A DNA stretch of 64,000 bases from Rhizoctonia solani (Eukaryota > Basidiomycota > Agaricomycetes > Cantharellales > Ceratobasidiaceae): positions 2,356,001 through 2,420,000 of the forward strand of contig NC_057373.1 of NCBI RefSeq assembly GCF_016906535.1, in the 5' to 3' direction. Numbering within the stretch: position 1 is the first letter of the stretch; every line of letters begins with the position of its first letter. This document shows, piece by piece, positions 11,401-21,500 of this stretch. A model generated the notes under the pieces. That model was not told where the DNA came from. It was given only the letters and a program-made list of their open reading frames with translations, and made no database searches. A program made the translations under genes and the position numbers.

Positions 11401-12749
11401 TCTCGCCCTGGATCAGCTATGAGCCAAGTTAGCCAGAACTCTCGTATTGGTGGGCACTCGGCTATCGGAGTTGGAGCCCCTAGCATTGGTGGCTTGAGTG
11501 GCATCGACGGACGTTCGCTGAGGCACGTCGAATCCGGCCCTAGATTGCGCCAGGGGTCATCATCACGATCTGCAAGCGGCTCTATCTCAATGCAGAGTGC
11601 CTCTGAGTCTTTTGATGGTAGCATCCGTCGATTGAGGAGCATGGCTACCACGACTACTTTGGCCGACGATGCATCTGACGAAGCCACCCGCGTCGGAATT
11701 GACCTGAGCGCTCATATCAAGGGCGAACTGGGCGATCCTATCAAGCCCGGAATGATTCATGATGACGACTCGGTTATCCAGGTTAGACGGTTCTCCGTCA
11801 CCGAGGAGGATGGCGTGAATACTATGGGTGCTGTGGACTTGGGGATTTCCGAGCGAAGCGATGTTGTTGCATTGAAGGTTCAACAGATTCAACAAAAGGT
11901 ATGGATTGCGCTCTTCGTTGCGTGGCTGCTTTCTGATATCAGATGTTGCAGCTTGAGAATGCTTTGGCCGACCATCGCTCCCGTCGTAGCCACTCGATCA
12001 CTAGTGGGAGTGCGAGTGAGGCTGACTCGATTCAACGTGTGTTGAGCGAAGCCGAGTCCACTGGCCGCCGCGGACTGAGTGAAGCCGAGTCTACCACCAG
12101 CTCAAATCGCCGTACTCGCACTCCTCGCGGTTCAAGCCGTCTTTCGGGACGCCATCGTTCTCGCTCATCGGCCTCACTTCGTGCAGCTCGTGAAGCCCTA
12201 TTGGCTGCCAAAGAGGCTGTACCCCCTGTTCCCAGGAGCCCCGTCGGCACTAAGACTCCCATTGGCGCTCCCTCGGGTTCAGATAGGACCACCCCGACCG
12301 GAAATGAGAACAGGGGCGTCCGCAAGGCTACTTCTCGCGTTGGGATGACCACTCCCGAATCCTCGTCTTCCGAGTCGGGTAAAGTCCCCACGGTTTCCGT
12401 TGAGTCAGCTCCCGTTACCAAGCCCACCGTCTACCTGCCCGAATTCGGCAAACACTCGCGTGATGACATGCTTCCCACTCCCTCGACCATTGGGCGTAGT
12501 GGTGCCGACGACTCGGACGATTCGTATTTGAGTGCAGTATCGGAGAGCATGCGTGGTGACGAGAGTTGGAGCAGGGCTACTGGACGCCGTATCCTTGATG
12601 ACCCTGGTCATCATGAGCCAGTTAAGGGCAGCTCTCGCACCCGTCGTAATCGAGCCGGATCGTCTTCTACCACTCGTGGACAATACGGCGATCTCCCTTC
12701 GCCCACTATCAGCGAGTCGACTGCCGTTGGAAGCGCCCGCGCCGTCTAA
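8432..12749 (+). CDS. Tripartite DENN-domain protein, putative Rab guanine-nucleotide exchange factor
   Basis: Eight exons, join(8432..9533,9586..9679,9756..9906,9956..10015,10072..10313,10515..11167,11219..11898,11952..12749), give about 1259 residues. The N-terminal part holds a uDENN-type segment (LYLVSGLPKSPHTW; later FPREVEIIAATLQP and YHGVCLTVW) interrupted by Ser/Thr-rich inserts. The core DENN follows: VFWLPYALTLVSRHPIYD, TMWPLFRCLNLDNILTICEIALSP, RILFLSRHPAMLGIAVSTIRYLV. A dDENN-like region comes after NCASPPPGAV. The last third has a coiled coil (from about 10950 to 11360) and a long disordered Ser-rich tail. DENN proteins exchange GDP for GTP on Rab GTPases at membranes; the partner Rab is not predictable. 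The fifth intron is unusually long at 201 nt. Upstream INCENP is divergent. Confidence 0.88.
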
Positions 12750-13395
12750 ACTAAACGCCTTCGAGTGCGCTGAATACCAACAAAACGCAAAAAACTGCAT
12801 GTCCGTTCTCGAATCTTGTTGTGGGTCCGCTGTCTCTTGGCTTTTTTTTTTTCGTTGTCTCGACTCGATTGCCTTGTCGATACCACTTTCATTCTTTTTT
12901 TGCAGAGCGGTCGGTTTTTTGGTTCAAGTCGATTACAAGTATACCTGTCTTTTATCCAACTCTAGTCACTCGTTTGACTTCTATTCCCTCGTTTCTCCTC
13001 GTACTGTTCTCGCACGCAGAGCCGTGCTTTAGTCTGCCCGCCAAGTCATGTTTGTCAACAATTATGCCTCTTGATTGATCTTATCTCGTGTTTTTTTGTC
13101 GGCTGCAATTTTCTGCTTTAATTTCTTTCGCTCGCATTCCGGCCTTTTAGTGCTATCGTTTGGTGTACATAAAGTAGTTTTGGGGTTCTCCTGCTTTTTC
13201 GTTTGTTTATACTTATCGATTTGTCATGACTAGAGAATAGCAAGTAACTGTTTTGTGGTTGCATTAATTAAATCAATGGTCCTTCTCAATTGCAAGCCCA
13301 AGTCTCCATGAAGTAGACTTTATCAAGTGCATTTATTCTCGGGTGGGCGAAACATGGGCATAATAGTCAATAACAAACATTCTGAAGTACGCTGT
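12750..13395 (+). other. T-rich 3' region of the DENN gene
   Basis: After the stop codon the plus strand is strongly T-rich, with several runs of 6-11 T between 12840 and 13200, and has no supported gene. It is most likely the 3' untranslated and polyadenylation region. The overlapping open frames at 12532-13078 are low-complexity by-products. Confidence 0.5.
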
Positions 13396-13397
13396 AA

Positions 13398-13680
13398 TGG
13401 CGCAATCGGGAATGCACAGTGGTCCATTTCAACGGATTACTCAGATGTGCGCTGGTTCGAAACCCTCCCCTCGCAGACGTCTTGGTCTGAATTTCCACCG
13501 CACGGCAACGCGTGGTCGGACTTTCGGTAATCATTCCGCGTTCTTGTCAGGGAGTCAACTCCGCAGCACCGCAGGGTGACCGAGGCTGTCCACCGAGACA
13601 AGGAGGTGTTTCCAGACGCGCTACTGGGCCGTGCCCGGTGCAAACCTTTTGTCACCTACCCAAACTCGACTTCAACTAGC
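13398..13680 (+). repeat. Possible tRNA-derived SINE remnant (A and B box pair)
   Basis: An RNA polymerase III A-box match, TGGCGCAATCGG at 13398-13409, is followed 56 bp later by a B-box match, GGTTCGAAACC at 13454-13464. The spacing fits a tRNA promoter. The flanking bases do not form an acceptor stem, and the D and T stems pair poorly, so this is not a working tRNA. A GC-rich, non-coding tail continues to about 13680. This is what the tRNA-related head of a degenerate SINE would look like. No second copy was found in this window, so the call is tentative. Confidence 0.3.
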
Positions 13681-13978
13681 TTGGCTCGGGGGTCCTAAAT
13701 GATCAAGTTTGGTGCACTAGGCAAATCCATGGGCTTCATAAATGAATTCTTCAAATTGACGCACGCTCATGGTGTTGGCCGTTAAGCCTTTAATTCATGC
13801 TTACATCACCTACTTCGTAGTAGATGACTTTCAAGGAACTCATGAGCCACTAGGTGTGATTATAACTCGTGTAAAATGAGACAAATTAGACAATGAATAT
13901 CAGACACTGGGGTGGGTTGAATTGATTGTTAACATATAAAAATGTGACATGTCCGTAGACCTCATTCATAAAATTCCT

Positions 13979-14289
13979 TCACGGGGTTGGAGCGAGTAGA
14001 AGAGGGGTGCATGTAGACATGCATGTACCTTGGACGAGTGAGCATGCGGCCAAAGCGGCGGGAACACCGAGTCCAAGGGTAAAGGTCCCGGCTACGGATC
14101 CAGCTGATGCGCAGCAGGTAACGTAGCCTGACAAGCATTACTATTATACAAGCCACATATCTTATGTTCGGACTCACCTGCATTGCACGCAGAGTAGCAC
14201 AAGCCCATTGCGATAGGGCCCGCCTGTGCTTGGCCGGCATTCAAGGCAACTATAGCCAGGGCGATAGCAGAGGTAATAGAGAGCTTCAT
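13979..14289 (-). CDS. Small secreted cysteine-rich protein
   Basis: Two exons, complement(join(13979..14127,14178..14289)), give 86 residues. The N-terminus is a classical signal peptide (MKLSITSAIALAIVALNAG, cleavage likely after the QAQA that follows). The mature part, beginning GPIAMGLCYSACNAG, contains eight cysteines arranged CxxxC, CC, C, CxxxC, with a Gly/Ala-rich middle and an APTP end. This pattern (GPIAxGxCxxxCN ... AxxxFxxGxGxPAA ... CxxxxGxCMxxC ... APTP) recurs in a family widespread in filamentous fungi and sometimes labelled 'zygote-specific protein'-like; I know of no established function. A TATAAAA box lies about 80 bp upstream of the ATG. The protein is probably exported to the wall or medium. 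An effector role is possible but unsupported. Confidence 0.8.
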
Positions 14290-14368
14290 TGTGGAAAGAT
14301 CGATTGAACGTGGGGGTTTGTTTAGGAAGGTACCGAGTGGTGTCTGGCAAAGACCATGAGCCACGCTA

Positions 14369-14375
14369 TTTTATA
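14369..14375 (-). promoter_or_regulatory. TATA box of the small secreted protein gene
   Basis: TATAAAA on the minus strand, 80 bp upstream of the start codon at 14289, the usual distance for TATA-driven, regulated fungal genes. Confidence 0.55.
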
Positions 14376-15126
14376 CACAAATCAAGGTGGCTATTTGTAT
14401 TGATGTGATATTTGCTTCTGACTCAAGTCACTCTATTCGACCAATCAGAAATTTGGCCGCTCAACGAACCCTCGTGGTTACCCTGGAATCACGTTGAGAT
14501 CGCGCGCCCACTACCTAACTTCGTCTATGAATGCCATCATGTCATTCTGCTATATATCTATTAAGCTCCATGTGTATGTGTCGTAGCTCCTAAATGTCAT
14601 GGGACACACGCTTCCGTCAAAGGAGTGGCTAAAGGACAGTGGTTTGACGCCTTGTCCTGGTCTTCGGAAGCGAGTAATATTATATGGCACTCAATGGAGC
14701 ATGATCCCAGGACCTTAAACGCATCCATAACCAGACGAAGGTACGAGATTGTATGTGTGAAATTTGCTAAGATACTGGCGTTATTGTAGTGGTATATTGG
14801 TATTATTATAAAAGAAGGCCATTCCTAGTCATAAATGGCCATAGTTCTATGCAAATCCAATGTGAATGCCGAACTAACGCCCTGTTCTGAGTCCCGGTAA
14901 TTTCAGTAGCCACACTATACCACATTATCGGCCATTAGTCATCCTTTTGTATGCACCACTGTTCCAGATAGCCGAGGCGCATAATCCGTCCAAGTAACGT
15001 CTACAATGAATAGCAATTCACACACCCCTAGGACTTGCCCGCCGGGTAGTTTCAGAGAGGAAATGTTTATTATACAAATTTGGGACCCTAGATAACATAC
15101 AATCACCAACTATTTTACACTACTGT
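14376..15126. other. Intergenic, secreted-protein promoter and Hsp104 3' region
   Basis: About 0.75 kb of AT-richer sequence without a supported gene. The left part is upstream sequence of the secreted protein gene. The right end, near 15060-15126, should hold the Hsp104 3' untranslated region. Confidence 0.45.
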
Positions 15127-18100
15127 TTAGTCCATTTCTTCAATCTCAACATCATCGTCGTAATCCATCATGTCATCGTACTGAGCCCCAGTCCCCTCGT
15201 GATTAGGTACGATGTGGAGACGGTTATGAGGTCCATCGAACTTGACATTGACTACCTCGCCATCTCGGATACGCTCTTCGAGTATCAAGACCGAGAGTGG
15301 ATTGAGCAACTCTTGCTGAATCACGCGATTTAGCGGGCGAGCACCATAGATGGGTGAGTAGCCAATAGAACCAAGGTAATGCTTGGCTTCCGGGTCGATA
15401 TTGATTTTCAACTTGCGATCCGCGATGCGCTCTTCGAGCTCCTTGAGGCGAATGTCAACGATTTTCATCACGTTTCCGCGAGACAGAGTGCGCTAAGAGA
15501 AATAGTCAGTAAACTTGGGCACGCGTGTAAAATCATTGAGACTTACGAAGACGATAACCTCGTCGATACGGTTGACAAACTCGGGCGGGAAGTGGGCTTG
15601 GATTGCGCCCATGACAAGGTTGCGTGCCTCGGGCCTGACAGGACCCTCACCCATATCGTTTAGGTACGCTGCCCCAAGGTTAGAAGTCATGATGACGACC
15701 GTATTACGGAAGTCAACAATGCGACCCTGTCCATCAGTTAGGCGACCATCGTCGAGGACTTGCAGGAATAGCGTAACAAATTCACGAGAAGCCTTCTCGA
15801 TCTCGTCGATGAGGACAATACTGTATGGCTTGCGTCGCACATACTCGGTGAGCTGTCCTCCGGAGTCATGGCCGATGTAACCCGGAGGTGCACCGATAAG
15901 TCGAGAGATGGAGTGCTTTTCGGAATATTCGCTGCCGTCAATACGGATCATGGCATCAGGTGAGTCGAAGAGCAGAGTTGCCAGCTGGAAGTGTAAGTCA
16001 GTATATGCGTACAACCCATAGTCAAATACGACTTACTGTTTTACTCAGTAGCGTTTTACCAGTACCGGATGGACCGGCCATGAGGAACGAAGCAATGGGG
16101 CGGTTTTTGTTTGCCAAGCCGCTGCGAGAGAGACGAATCGCATTCGCGACAGCCTTGACAGCCTCGGGTTGGCCGACGACACTCTCCGAAAGGATCTTTT
16201 CCATACGCAATAGTTTCTCGCGTTCGGTTGACATTAGGCGGGTAACGGGGATTGAGGTCCAGCGAGAGACAATTTCGGCAATGGCTTCAGGAGTGACTGC
16301 GTCGTTGGCTGAAGGCTCTTCGCTTTCCTTCTTGCGTTCGAGGGCTTCGAGCCGCTTTTGGAGGTCAGGGATAGCATAGTATCTTAAATCAGAGGCAGTA
16401 GTAATATCGTAGCGCCGCTCAGCGTCGTCTGCCTTGGCCCTAAGCTCATCTATCTTCTTGCGAATCTCGTTGAGCTCATTGCCGCGGCGCTTCTCGTTCT
16501 CGTAAGCGGCCTTCATAGGTTGGAGACGATCTTCGAGGTCTGCAATGGCTTTCTTGGCAATAGTTAGACGCTCCTTGCTCGCAGTATCTTTTTCGCGCTA
16601 ATAGAGAACGATAAGTAATCATAGACGCTTTGAAAAACGCATGTAACTTACCTCAAGAGCATGAATTTCAATCTCTAGCTCGAGTTTCTTGCGCTCCAGT
16701 TTGTCAATCTCCTCGGGGCTCGTTTCGCGGGTGACCCTAACGCTTGCGCAGGCCTCATCGACCAGGTCAATCGCCGAGTCGGGGAGACGGCGGCTGGTCA
16801 AGTATCGGTGTGCGAGGACAGCCGCTTGAATAAGCGCGGGGTCGAGGATTCGAACACCATGGTGAACTTCGTATCGTTCCCGAATACCACGGAGAATACT
16901 AATGGTGTCGGGAACGGATGGCTCGTTGACGATGACCTGGGCGAACCGACGCTCGAGCGCCGCATCCTTCTCGATGTACTGACGGTATTCAGCATAGGTC
17001 GTCGCACCGATACAACGAAGTTTGCCGCGAGCAAGTAGAGGTTTCAGAAGATTCGCAGCATCTAGTAGAGAATGTTAGTAGTAAACTTAAGCATGAAGGA
17101 GAGAATACATACCGATTCCGCCACTCGAATTTCCACTACCAGCCATGATCAGGTGCAACTCGTCGATGAAAAGAATGATTCCAACGCCCTCCTCTCCCTT
17201 CTTCTCGATCTCGCTCAATACAGACTTGATCCGCTCCTCGTATTCACCCTTGTATTTGGCGCCAGCCATCAATGCACCCATGTCCAAGCTGAACAGTCGT
17301 CCAAGCAAGGATGCGGGAACATCACGCTTCACAATGCGTTGAGCCAGACCCTCTGCGATGGCAGTCTTTCCGACACCAGGCTCGCCGATAAGAACGGGGT
17401 TGTTCTTTGTTCGTCGACACAAGATGCGGACAACTCGCCGAATTTCGTTGTCGCGTCCAATGACGGGATCAATTTTGCCCTCTTCAGCCAGTGCGGTCAG
17501 GTCAACCGCATACTTGGTGAGCGCATCGAAGCCTTGCTCGGCATTCTTGCTATCAACCCGACGGTTTCCTCGAGTTGCTTGTGTAGCAGTCTTGATCGCG
17601 GCAGGGGTAAGATTTGCTTCTTTCAGCAAGGCGATAACTCCGGAGTCCTTGACGAGAGAGAGGATGAGATGGTCCTGTGCAATATACGAATCATGCTGCA
17701 AGAGGTAGTCAGTATTGTGTCTGACCCAAACTTTATATAACAACATACCATGTCCTTTTGTATACTCTGTGCCTCCCGAAGTACCTTCACAGTCGCTGAG
17801 CTGAATGTCGTTTCATCTGGAGGTGGGTCTTGAGAAGGTAATCGCACTAGTTGCTTCTGGATTGCACGGTTTACGGAGGCCTACAGCAAGAGTAAGAAAT
17901 GAATAAAACTAATAATGGAAATTATACTTACAATATCGCCACCAGCTTTAGCAATCACTGATGCAAACAGAGATGTACCAGCCGCGTTGTCGGCAACACC
18001 ACTCCCTTCGTTGAGTAGCGCATTAGCAATGTGGAAGGGAGTAACTTGAGCGTTGGCGTGGTCCTTGGCCGACTGAACCGCAGCCTGCAAGGGAGTGGAT

Positions 18101-18183
18101 TGAGTCTTTCTTTTATAATTTAATTAAGTCATGCCACTTACGGCAATGGTAGTTTCAGTCTTGTCGGTAAAGTCAAAATTCAT
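15127..18183 (-). CDS. HSP104: Hsp104/ClpB-type AAA+ protein disaggregase
   Basis: Eight exons, complement(join(15127..15492,15547..15984,16037..16597,16652..17061,17113..17695,17749..17880,17932..18084,18142..18183)), give 894 residues, close to yeast Hsp104 (908). The order is an N-terminal Clp repeat domain (from [17 protein letters not shown]), then NBD1 with Walker A GEPGVGKT, Walker B ILFIDELH and pore loop KYKGEYEER. The long coiled-coil middle domain runs from about [11 protein letters not shown] to [14 protein letters not shown]2 follows with Walker A GPSGTGKT, pore loop GYIGHDSGG, Walker [10 protein letters not shown] and sensor TSNLG, then an acidic C-terminus ending EEMD. The last four residues resemble the TPR-binding EEVD/DDLD ends of chaperones. 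The hexamer pulls polypeptides from aggregates with Hsp70. A TATA box and heat-shock element lie upstream. Confidence 0.97.
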
Positions 18184-18260
18184 GTCGTGTATAAGTATAG
18201 GAGGGTAGGTAAGTGATAACTAGTTGAGTGGTGAGTCGGTGGGGCCAAAGAAGGTGGTCT

Positions 18261-18267
18261 ATTTATA
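18261..18267 (-). promoter_or_regulatory. TATA box of HSP104
   Basis: The minus strand reads TATAAATAG here, about 78 bp upstream of the HSP104 start codon. It is a near-consensus TATA element, typical for stress-inducible genes. Confidence 0.65.
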
Positions 18268-18333
18268 CCCGTAACAACCAATCCTCGACCATGTTCCCCC
18301 ATGATCGAGTTGCGCCCAGAATTCTATCGCACT

Positions 18334-18346
18334 TTCTGGACAATTC
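18334..18346 (-). promoter_or_regulatory. Heat-shock element (HSF1 site), three-unit, middle unit imperfect
   Basis: On the plus strand the sequence is TTCTGGACAATTC. This places TTC, GAC and TTC units at exact 5-bp steps, i.e. TTCnnGAnnnTTC with one mismatch in the middle GAA. It sits about 70 bp upstream of the HSP104 TATA box, where a functional HSF1 site is expected. A palindromic AGAATTCT lies 15 bp further left. Confidence 0.5.
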
Positions 18347-18542
18347 TGGCACTGGTGAGCCCGGTGATGTCAGGGAAGGTCCCTGATTACCAGCCACGGC
18401 CAGTTGCCAATTACCTTTTCTGATTCACTTTGACGTCACAGTGACCTGCGAGTTGCATGGTCTAAGCGCCTTGATCGGACCTTTCGTTGACATCGACGAC
18501 AACCAGCCATAGATTGCCACTCCGAACGACTAGGCTACCGCT

Positions 18543-21500
18543 ATGGTGTGGTCGTTTCTCAACACGGGCAAAGAGGCCCTACATGCGGTTAGCAAAGAGC
18601 ATAGCTCGTGTATATCTCATCTCGTCCGAAATATTACTAACCTTAAATCAACTAGCTTCTTAATAGATTCTTAGCACCCTACGTCGAAGGTCTCGACACA
18701 TCGCAACTTCAGTATGGTGTTTGGCAAGGTCTGTCCTCATTTGAAGTCGCAGAATGAGCTATATTCATTATATTATCAGGCCAATTATCTCTTCGAGGAC
18801 TTAAGCTTAAGAAAGGCGCTTTGGACAAATTTAGGTTGCCAGTGGATGTGCTAGAGGGTATGCCAAGTTTGGTAATGTTGGTGAAGTCATTAAATCTATT
18901 TGCAGGATATGTCGGTACATTTACATTGACCATTCCCTGGCAAAATATCACTGGTCGACCTGTGGAAGTATATATTGAGGATGTGTATTTACTGGCAGTT
19001 CCCGCTGCAGAGAGCACAGTGAGGTCATTTGAGCCGCTGTTTACATCATTCTAACATACTTCTAGTTCGATCCCGCCGAAGATGAAGAGCGGAAGCAAGC
19101 AACTAAACAAGAGCGTCTAAATGCTGCAGAGATTGTCCGAGTTCGGGGGCAGATGGCCGACGCGTCCACTACAAGTATGTTTGTTCCTCGTCGAGCCATG
19201 ACACTGAGTTTAAAATATCGGTCAAGACGACTCGCAGCAGCACCAAGGATTAATCGAAAGCATAACTGGGCGTATTGTAAATAATGTTCAAATTACCGTC
19301 AAGAATATTCACATTCGCTACGAAGATAGCATCAGCGCCCCAGGTGTGAGTAAATCGCTAATTGACATTGTGTTATATTGACATGTAATTTCGGTAGCAT
19401 CCTTTCTCAGCCGGTATTACCTTGGCTGGCTTCACCGCAAATTCCGTCGACGAGAACTGGATTCCCACATTTATTCAGGATACCCGCGCTGGTGTCCATA
19501 AAGTAAGGATATCATGCTATCTAACAATCTGTAGTTATATTGAAGGGCTCCTTAGCTTGCAAAGTTGGAATCACTTTCGGTTTACTTTAATACCGATATG
19601 ACCAGCATGGCCGGCCTTCCCTTCGCTGAGGCTATGCCTAAGTTCAACGCTGGAGTACGTGCTTGTCTCTCCTCTTCAACTACTCACTAAACATTCTTTC
19701 TAGATTGCTCATCGCGGAAAACCACAGCCCGATCATCAATTCATCTTGAAGCCTGTTACGGGCGAGGGACGCGTAAGTACCCAGCCAAGTATGCCTGTAT
19801 ACCAGCTCAACGCTAACTATGCGAATACTAGGTTATTATGAATACGAAGTTTGATAACCAGACAGCAAAGAATGATGTCCAAATACTCTTCGACGAAATC
19901 GGGTTCGTGGTCGACGACAATCAATACCGAGATGCGATTTCGATGGTGGATATGTATCATTTCTATTTACGGCAACAACAGGTCTGTGATAAATTTACGC
20001 CCAGATATATAATTAATTATTCGTGTGTCAATTCTATAGTATCGCGCGCATCGACCCACCGACGAACAATTGAAACCTAATAAGGCCCGGGCTCTACTCC
20101 GATTTGCGGGACAGATGATTCTGAAGGAGGTCCATGAGAAGAACTACAAGTGGACATGGCAGCATTTTGCGAAGCGACGAGATGACAGGAAGGAGTATGT
20201 GAGGTTGTTTAAGAAGAAAGAGTCTGACAAGAACAAAACCCTTTACGCGGAGGTATGCACATATCTTCCCAAATAATTTTTATTGTTGTTACCAAAACCC
20301 GCCAACAACAGGATTCGGCTACATTTCAAGCGTTGGAACGAGAGTTGGCGTACGAAGACATTCGATTCTATCGCTCGATTGCTCGGTCAGAGCTGCGCAA
20401 AGAGCGGGCATCTCGAAAGGCAGAGGAAGAAGCGCACCATACAGTCCCTGCAAAAGCAGCATCTGCGGTAGGAGGCTGGACGTCTTGGATTTTCGGGGGC
20501 GGCGGTGACACACAGTCAGAGAAGCCTGAGGAAGATACACTTGGTCTGGATACTATGAGCGACGAACAGCGAAAGGAACTCTTCCAAGCAGTGGATTACG
20601 ACGAAAAAGCAGCGATTGCTGCTGCTTTCGAGGCTCCGCGCGATGCGATTAAAATGCGTATTGCTGCCCAACTTAAGCGCGGCTCGTTCGCCCTGCGCTC
20701 TTCACAAGCCAAGGCTGGAGACGATATGATTTCTGTTGTTTTCGATGCTTTCCGTGCCGATATTATTCAACGCCCGGACAACATGGATGCTGTGCTAATG
20801 TTGGGTGGATTCGGTGTCTACGATGGAACCGAGCAAGGATCTATTCATCCACAAATAGTGCGAGTCAAGGAAACTCATCGTAAATCTACCATGGATGAAG
20901 GTGTTGCTGTGTCAAGTCCTGACAAGGCTTCCAAGGATAACTGGGAGACCACCATTGACGACCGTGGCAGCGAAGCTGGGGACGAGTCACTTCCTGACGA
21001 CTTGGATGATTTGTCTGATCATAGACCTGAGCCCGAAAATAAGCCGGAGCGTATGCAAGAAATTGAGGACCCATTCCTTTACGTCAAGTTTGAGAACAAT
21101 CCTCTTGATGAGCGCGCAGATACCGGCCTTACCGTTCGTATGCGTTATATGGAGATTGTTTATCATCGTGGGTACGTCGAGGCAATCTATCGTTTCTTGA
21201 AGCCTCCCGAGAGCCAACTGGAATCCGTTGGTGCGCTCCTGAACGCGGCAGGCGAGACGTTGGAGGGGCTTCGGAAAGAAACCCGTGCTGGTTTGGAGTA
21301 TGCTCTACAACAACACAAGACTATCGACGTCAAAATGGACCTACAAGCCCCAATTATCATCATTCCTGAGGACGTCAAAGTCAAGCAATGCCAACATATG
21401 ATTTTGGATGCTGGCCATATCTCCATCGAAAGCCAGCTAGTCCCCAAGGAAACTATGCGTGAGATTGATGCGAAGAAGAAACGCCAATATACCGATGAGG

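Larger units (their letters stand above)
18184..18542. promoter_or_regulatory. Divergent promoter region, HSP104 / VPS13
   Basis: The 359-bp gap between two divergent start codons. The left half holds the HSP104 TATA box and heat-shock element. The right half contains TGACGTCA at about 18431-18438, a palindromic CRE-type (bZIP) site that could serve either gene. Confidence 0.5.
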
